Assembly (NCBI GenBank): GCA_027422505.1
Contig: JAPQWV010000012.1
Coordinates: forward strand, 24,443,501-24,507,500
DNA length: 64,000 bases
Source: Craterostigma plantagineum
Lineage: Eukaryota > Streptophyta > Magnoliopsida > Lamiales > Linderniaceae
Direction of reading: 5' to 3'
Part shown: positions 58,464-64,000 of the stretch, piece by piece
How positions within the stretch are numbered: position 1 is the stretch's first letter
Layout: each line of letters opens with the position of its first letter
The notes under the pieces: generated by a model
Told to the model about the DNA's origin: nothing
Database searches by the model: none
What the model saw: the letters and a program-made list of their open reading frames with translations, nothing else
Translations under genes and position numbers: made by a program

Positions 58464-59909
58464 TCATATCAAATACTCATAGTACATCAAGAACAGAGCA
58501 TCAGGCAAATCCTTGGGCAAGCTGTTGATATAAAGATAGAATCTTTGCAAGTCTTCTGTACTAAGCATATAAGGGTCGATCACATCGTCCTTGTCAGTCA
58601 AGACCCATAAATCCGTCGACTTGACCCGCCTCAAGCTACCCCGACAAAACGGACAAGACTTCGACCTGGCGCTCCTGAAAAATTCTCAGACAAAAAACGC
58701 CATCTTAGTCAGGGAAAGAATCATATTATGCACAAGTGGGCCGCTTCAAAATTTTCATAGCGTTAAAAGTCACCATTCGCGGTAGCAATTGATGCACATA
58801 GAGTGGCAGCAAGTGGGCGTGGCCATTTTCGTGCAAGTCTCTAAGCATATTCCACACTCGTCGTCCCTTCTATTGGATTCTCTGGCGAGAGATGATACGC
58901 TTTCTCTACGAAATCTTTCTTCAGGGAAATGGCTCTCATCTTTCGCACCGTTGAGCTCTGCCAAGCTGTGCTGTAGCTGCTCAAGTGAAGGCAATATGAC
59001 AGCTGCCGAAAACGGAGAAGATCGCATCATTCCCAATAAGGGTTTCGCCGAAAAAAAAAAGAGAAAGGAAATTACAGACCATAGAAGTCTCGAATAGACG
59101 CTTTCCTCCCATGGCATTGGCTTTTGGTCTCCCATCCGTGTGCACCTGTCGTAATCATCACGGTATCAGGTTTATATTACAGTAACAAAAGATTAATCTT
59201 TTGTTTGCTTTCAGCATAACATGAAACAGGGAAGAAAACCTTGTATATGAGCACTTGGACGAGATTGAGATGGCTGGGCAAGAGGCACGTGCAAGAACGG
59301 TCGATCCACGAGAGTAGAAGCAGAATGATAGGCGCCAAGTCGTTGTAAATCAGCTTCATCTGTATATATGATCCTCCTTTTGCCTTTGGAATTGAAGCAG
59401 CTCTGTAGAACGAACGATTAAACACACCGTAAGAAAACTTTATGCGTATGTATTGAACCTACAAATTAATCCACCACTACACACAACATCAAATCCCAAC
59501 TTCATTTAAAGAAAGCTATATATGAAGAAGACGACATACATGACATTATTACACAGCTGAGCTAAAACTAGGGCTTGCTTGCATTGCAATTGCTGTGGAT
59601 TATAAAAGAAGATATGAAATTACAATGAAACCTGCAACACATAATCCCAATCAACGGATAACACAGTTTCACATACAAAGAAATGAAATCCATTTATCTG
59701 ACAGACAATAAAAAGAACCAAAAGCCTTGAATGCACCATTAGGTATTTTTCCCAGCTCTAAACCATACAAGACGAAGAAAATTTTCATTCTGAAGCAAAA
59801 ACTAAACTTACAAAGCATTCGCGTGCTGAATGTCACTTTCCAACACCCTCAAAGATTCCCTGTAAGAATACCTCTCAAGCTGCTCATAGTACATCGTATC
59901 AATCTCCAT
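58464..59909 (-). pseudogene. AIRP2-like RING E3 ligase gene with one frameshift (5 exons)
   Basis: Minus-strand exons: 59909-59812 (MEIDTMYYEQLERYSYRESL and on), 59402-59240 (PKAKGGSYIQMKLIYNDLAP and LLPSHLNLVQVLIYK), 59145-59080, 59002-58774 (first RING half, CGICLETCTKMATPTC) and 58674-58464 (second half SCPFCRGSLRRV, then a C-terminal helix region). The C3HC4 RING residues are all present. The architecture matches the plant AIRP2-type ligases, which ubiquitinate proteins in ABA and stress responses. The third exon is 66 bp where phase demands 67: after VHTDGR the frame is off by one and the family sequence HGRKASIRDFY continues in the next frame. All other boundaries agree. It is therefore either a recently damaged gene or a consensus error of one base near 59128; restored length would be about 255 residues. 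Confidence 0.82.
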
Positions 59910-60910
59910 TTATTTCAGTCTGTTACTTCGTCTCTCTCCCCGTAATACTTGGTATTGCAAATATATACAAACGACCCACATTTTCAAGGAAACAAACCCA
60001 CAAAAAAAATACTCCCTTTTTCCGAAATAACAAAACCTTTATCCTGACAGTTCAAGCTCCGTTAAGCATAAAGGTGAAACCTTTTCTGAGGAACACCAAA
60101 ACATTCATTAAAAGACAACCATGGCTGAGGGTAGGAGGAACAAACAAAAACAAGTCAAAGAAAAACAACGATATTCGCCTGCTGATCTTTACTTCGAACC
60201 GAACGATTTCGGGAAGAATTTATGATGAACGAATATATATACAGCAACCGAAGTTCGTTTGGTCTTCGTTTGTTGTCCACAAAGAAGAGGTAAAAGACTT
60301 GTCAACGCATTGCCTTCTACTTGCTTTTCAAGGAATTTGCTCGACAAAGAATCGAACAATACAATATCATACGAGTCCCTTTACTTTATTCATATTTCAA
60401 ACATATATACAATAGTTTATTACAAATTCGATGCTTATAAGACAATCATTTCTGTTAACTTGCAATCATGGTCTTCAATGGCATGCTTAGGATCGTTGAT
60501 GTTAACTCATTAATCAAAACTGCGTACCAAAAGAAAACTTATTAATCAAAACTTTTTCGAAAGATTGGTAGGTGATACCATTAGTTTAATTAAAGATAGC
60601 TTTGTTAAAAGTTAGGCATCAACTAAAGAACTTGCCATGAGGTTATTATGAATATTTTCTCAATGGCTTGCATTGCATTGACTTGATTGTTTCAAAAACT
60701 CATTCTTATAGCAAGAGCCAACTGCATAGTATAAATAGGCAAAACTCAAAACATGTCGCATTTACACAACTTCGAAGCATTAAAAATACTCCAAGGAAAT
60801 ATCTGAGTCTAAAGAACCTATAAACCAAATCGAAGTTAAGAAGAAGAAAAACCATTAAGACCTCTGCCAGCTTTCAAGTTGAGAAAACTCTAAGAATAGC
60901 CTCTCATTCA
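59910..60910. other. Intergenic region, no gene seen
   Basis: This AT-rich stretch lies upstream of the RING gene and downstream of the PP2A gene. Short ORFs inside (for example 60074-60415) have no family resemblance. Confidence 0.5.
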
Positions 60911-62588
60911 TTAGACGGGCGATTTCGTTGTGGCAAGTTCTTCTAAGCGTTTCCATGTTTCTTCACGTTTCTCTTTGATCTCGTTTGCCTTGGCTTCGTC
61001 ATTTTGAAGCTTTATTTGGCAAGCTTTGAACAGTTCAGGGTCGAGATCATAGAATATCTTTCGAACACTGAGGCTCAGACCATGGACAACACGGTTCCAA
61101 TGGTGTCTTGAGTTTCGTTCTAACGCAGGGAAGATTATAGGAAGTAGGATTCTGCGATTTTGCTTGATTAGGATGTCCACGTGATCGTTGTCCCACATGA
61201 CTAAAGTCTTCTCAGCCACCTAAATGGGGAAAAATAGTTACCAAAATTCTGTTTCAAATCAAAATTATCAGTAGAATAACGCCTAGAAGGGAGATGAATG
61301 TAAGACTGCAAAGAGAATGTTCAGAAGTAGAAATTAATATGTGATTAAAAAAGAGGCATCGAAAAGATAGATATAGTTAATGAAGTACCAGAAAATGAAA
61401 ACTGCTGATGGAACGCGAGATTTGATGGAATAAAGGAACCATGCATCGTTGAAACTCAGGCGCTTGAGTTGCTTCTAAGACCTCCTCAAGCTCGATAATA
61501 AAGAGCACTTCCTTTGAGCAGTTAGTCACGGGCCAGTATTTAAGCAGTCCCCTGATAACAATATCAGCAAGTTTGCAATCTTTCTCCAAGAATTGCGTAA
61601 TACAACAGCGCAACTGTTTATGATACATGGCGAGGCATTTAGGCTTATGTAAAGGAAGCAACGTTCTCACTAAAAAGAGCTTATGTTCTTCTTTAAGAGG
61701 GAGAGCAAATCCATTTATTATGCTGCCAAGAACTTCGAGAAACTCAGCGATGCCATTATGTTTTCCCGTCTCAAAAATAAAATGGCTGAATATATTGCAT
61801 ATGGCTCTCCTTATGACGGGTCGATGCACCATGAATTTTCCATAGGTGCGGTGTAATATGGTTTTCAGGTAATCCCTCTCTCTGTAATCTTCAGAATCAA
61901 ACAAATCGAGAAACTTCAGAATGAAAGGTTGATTGATATATCTTTTAGTGATCTTCACGTCGATCTTCGGTGATGTAACGAACTTGAGAAAAAATTCGTA
62001 CACGATTTCCAAATGAGGCCACGATGGATCCATATATCGCTCTTCCTCCTCCAATTCAACGCCATCTATTGGCTTAGTTTCACTCGGTTGAGGAATGAAT
62101 TCCCGGAAAATATTCAGTGACACCATCTCCACAACACATTGAATGACGGTTTCACTAAATGTAGCATTCGAAGACGTCACGTAGTCAACTAACTCGAGCA
62201 AAGCTTTTCTCTTGATCTCTTTTTCTTTAATGTTCTTTGTAGGATCGGTGAAGTCAAATTCCACACAGCACATCTTCAATTTCCTGAGGAATAACTGTTG
62301 TGTATCTGAGATGGGGACATCCTTTAAACTAGGCAGCGCTTCGTAAGAACCAGCAACTACAATTCCATTTACAGTCAAGTGCTTATCCTGAATAAGCATG
62401 CCGTCAGAGTCGTTATTAATGCTCAGCGAAGAAAACGGAGCTGAAATAACGTCATCTACTGCATATGCCAGCCTTGCATTCCTTTTGTCATTTTTCTTTG
62501 AAGTAGTCGAAGAACCTGAAGATACTCTTTGATCCCCAGAAGATTTAGGATTCTTTTTAGGAATCTTACCAAATATCTGCTTTATCAT
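60911..62588 (-). CDS. PP2A regulatory subunit B' (B56 family), 2 exons
   Basis: Minus-strand exons are 62588-61389 and 61219-60911 with a GT-AG intron; 502 residues in total. The start [12 protein letters not shown] is the usual plant B' beginning and was preferred over an upstream TTG. A low-complexity Ser/Lys-rich head (to about residue 45) precedes the HEAT-like B56 core: [100 protein letters not shown] and [20 protein letters not shown]. The second exon ends the domain ([17 protein letters not shown]) and a charged tail. B' subunits direct the PP2A catalytic/scaffold dimer to substrates. The short tail lacks a clear localisation signal; the exact isoform cannot be set. Confidence 0.94.
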
Positions 62589-63140
62589 GATTCGATCACA
62601 ACATGCAAACTCAACCCCTTTGAATTTTCCCAATCAACTACAATAAACTCAACTCCACGAAGAAACAAGCTTGATCAGATAGTTCAGTGCTTCAGTTCAC
62701 ATTCCAATAGTCTCAGTCCCTGAAGAAAATCAAGAGAGATGTGTTCCGAATCAAGAATTCAAAGAAAAAACGAAGGTGATGCGTTCCACGAATTAAATAA
62801 ATAACAGCCTGATGGAGAAAACCGAGTAATCAGCTCAAGATCAAGAAATTCACTAATTTCTGAACAAGACAATTTGAACCCAGAATAGATAGAATACATG
62901 CCTCACCTAAATTTGCGCATCGAAGATCAAAGCACGAAGCTTCAGTCCTTGGACATAATACTCAAAAACAATCATTTCCCAAACCTCATAACACTCGGAA
63001 AAAAAACAGCATATCTCAGATACCTCATCCAGAGCACAATTAAACCAGATTCGTACTATAATCTTCCAACACCGATGGCAATTAGTGAAGGAAAATTTAC
63101 AAGCATTCCCCAGATAAAAAAAAAAAAAAACGGGGCATAA
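62589..63140. other. Upstream region of the PP2A B' gene
   Basis: This probably holds the 5' UTR (possibly with an intron) and promoter. No gene is seen. A run of 13 A near 63117-63129 ends it. Confidence 0.45.
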
Positions 63141-63700
63141 AAATAAGGGAGTTACTATTTACCGCCCCCTTTTTACTAGTCACCGCCCCCTAAAGGGCTG
63201 AAAAAGACATTTTTGCCCTTATGATATTTAAATCAATTTAAAAAGAAAAAACTAATTAAATATATAATTCTGGTACGAAATACCGAAAACTACATACACA
63301 AATAAATTTCGAACGATCGATCGATAAGAAAATTCGAACGAAATTTTCGACCGGGCCCTGTGCGGGCCGAACTGGATTTTCGGTCGGGCCTTGTGCGGGC
63401 CGAACAACAATTTCGGCCCGCACAAGGCCCGACCGAAATTCCAATTCGGCCCGCACAAGCCCGACCGAAAATGTTGTTCGGCCCGCACAAGGCCCGACCG
63501 AAATTCCAGTTCGGCCCGCACAAGGCCCGACCGAAATTCCAGTTCGGCCCGCACAAGGCCCGACCGAAACTGTTGTTCGGCCCGCACAAGACCCGACCGA
63601 AATTCCAGTTCGGCCCGCACAAGGCCCGACCGAAAATCCAGTTCGGCCCGCACAAGGCCTGACCGAAATTCCAGTTCGGCCCACCAGACCCGATTTTTTC
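63140..63700. mobile_element. Possible fold-back element with 33-bp minisatellite
   Basis: At 63148-63225 the phrase ACCGCCCCCT occurs twice within 25 bp and is followed by GACATTTTTGCCCTTATG, a terminus type seen in many small plant DNA transposons. The sequence then leads into the minisatellite. The right end and target duplication were not found, so the element call is tentative. Confidence 0.35.
63345..63690. repeat. 33-bp minisatellite with inverted first units
   Basis: About ten units of 33 bp (TTCGGCCCGCACAAGGCC then CGACCGAAATTCCAG) occur; the two leftmost units (63345-63411) are in the opposite orientation to the rest (63412 onwards), giving a strong hairpin. Two unit types alternate by ending in TTCCAG or TGTTG. 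Because 33 is divisible by three, several frames on both strands stay open; these are by-products. Confidence 0.9.
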
Positions 63701-63872
63701 AATTTTTCGTTTTTTTTTATTTTTTATTGTAATTTATAAAAACTCAACATATATAGTAGTATTTAGGGATTGAACCCATGACCTCTACTTGATAAAGAAA
63801 GTACTTATTCATTGGACTACATAGCTTTTTATTAACAATTATGACATATATAAAATATATAACGAAAAAATA
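63701..63872. other. AT-rich spacer, nothing recognised
   Basis: No gene or repeat is visible between the minisatellite and the terminal AT repeat. Confidence 0.4.
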
Positions 63873-64000
63873 ATCGAATTAAATAATCGAATTAAATAAT
63901 ACAAAATAATCCAATTAAATAATCTAATTAAATAATCCAATTAAATAATCTAATTAAATAATCAAATTAAATAATCTAATTAAATAATCTAATTAAATAA
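63873..64000. repeat. 13-bp AT-rich tandem repeat (continues past the window)
   Basis: Nine to ten units of AATAATC(T/C/A)AATTA run to the window edge. The array is not complete here. Confidence 0.85.

Noticed and set aside
60074..60513. ORFs of 84-113 codons between the RING and PP2A genes
   Set aside because: Base composition and codon use look like AT-rich intergenic sequence and no motif is recognisable.
63345..63690. CRISPR-like array
   Set aside because: Units are contiguous without unique spacers and the genome is a plant.
63252..63732. Several overlapping ORFs of 100-148 codons on both strands with repeated GPNWNFGRALCGP-like words
   Set aside because: They arise because the 33-bp minisatellite unit is a multiple of three and lacks stops; no start context or homology supports a protein.

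Overview
The window is nuclear DNA of a eudicot plant. The evidence is spliced genes with plant-only families (coilin of the plant type, MET1, a P-class PPR protein, a plant PP2A B' subunit, a plastid phosphate transporter, DEK1), a nuclear tRNA-Thr, and Ty1/copia and Ty3/gypsy LTR retrotransposons, MITEs and a Mutator-like element. I cannot fix the species; an asterid is only a guess.

Layout. 1-3748 is the 3' end of a gypsy element (integrase tail, long noncoding stretch, LTR). 3749-5925 holds a copia LTR remnant and a broken DNAJC17-like gene. 6456-7366 is a MITE with internal tandem repeats. 8252-10326 is an intact eight-exon lipase-like gene. About 10930-21360 is the 3' end of a Tekay/Del-like gypsy element whose LTR is split by a young copia element (11793-16554). 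21360-27388 is a dead copy of the plastid phosphate transporter PHT2;1: it has an in-frame stop, a small deletion, a 3.3-kb gag-protease-only copia element in exon 3 (22444-25753), and it is cut off by the gypsy integrase. 27984-40284 contains two copies of a segmental duplication. The first is interrupted by a very young copia element (29403-34768), the second preserves the empty target site, and between them lie a Mutator-like element and a 5' fragment of DEK1 with one base missing in each of three exons.

The right part is gene-rich: coilin (14 exons), a PPR gene, a coiled-coil gene of the At3g49055 type (minus strand), tRNA-Thr(UGU), MET1, an AIRP2-like RING gene (minus, one frameshift) and a PP2A B' gene (minus). 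Between the coiled-coil gene and the tRNA lies a gypsy gag-only element (50472-55436). Its LTR order is circularly permuted and it is flanked by a 475-bp duplication of the coiled-coil gene's upstream region; this is the most unusual structure here. The window ends in a 33-bp minisatellite arranged as a fold-back and a 13-bp AT-rich repeat.

The host genes share no operon-like organisation. Several serve nuclear or organelle gene expression and photosynthesis: coilin in Cajal bodies, the PPR protein in organelle RNA, MET1 in photosystem II assembly. Five long spliced or unspliced genes read without a single frameshift, so the frameshifts in DEK1, DNAJC17-like, RING and PHT2;1 are probably real rather than general sequencing noise. 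All intron positions given are my own readings of GT-AG boundaries that keep frame and family homology.
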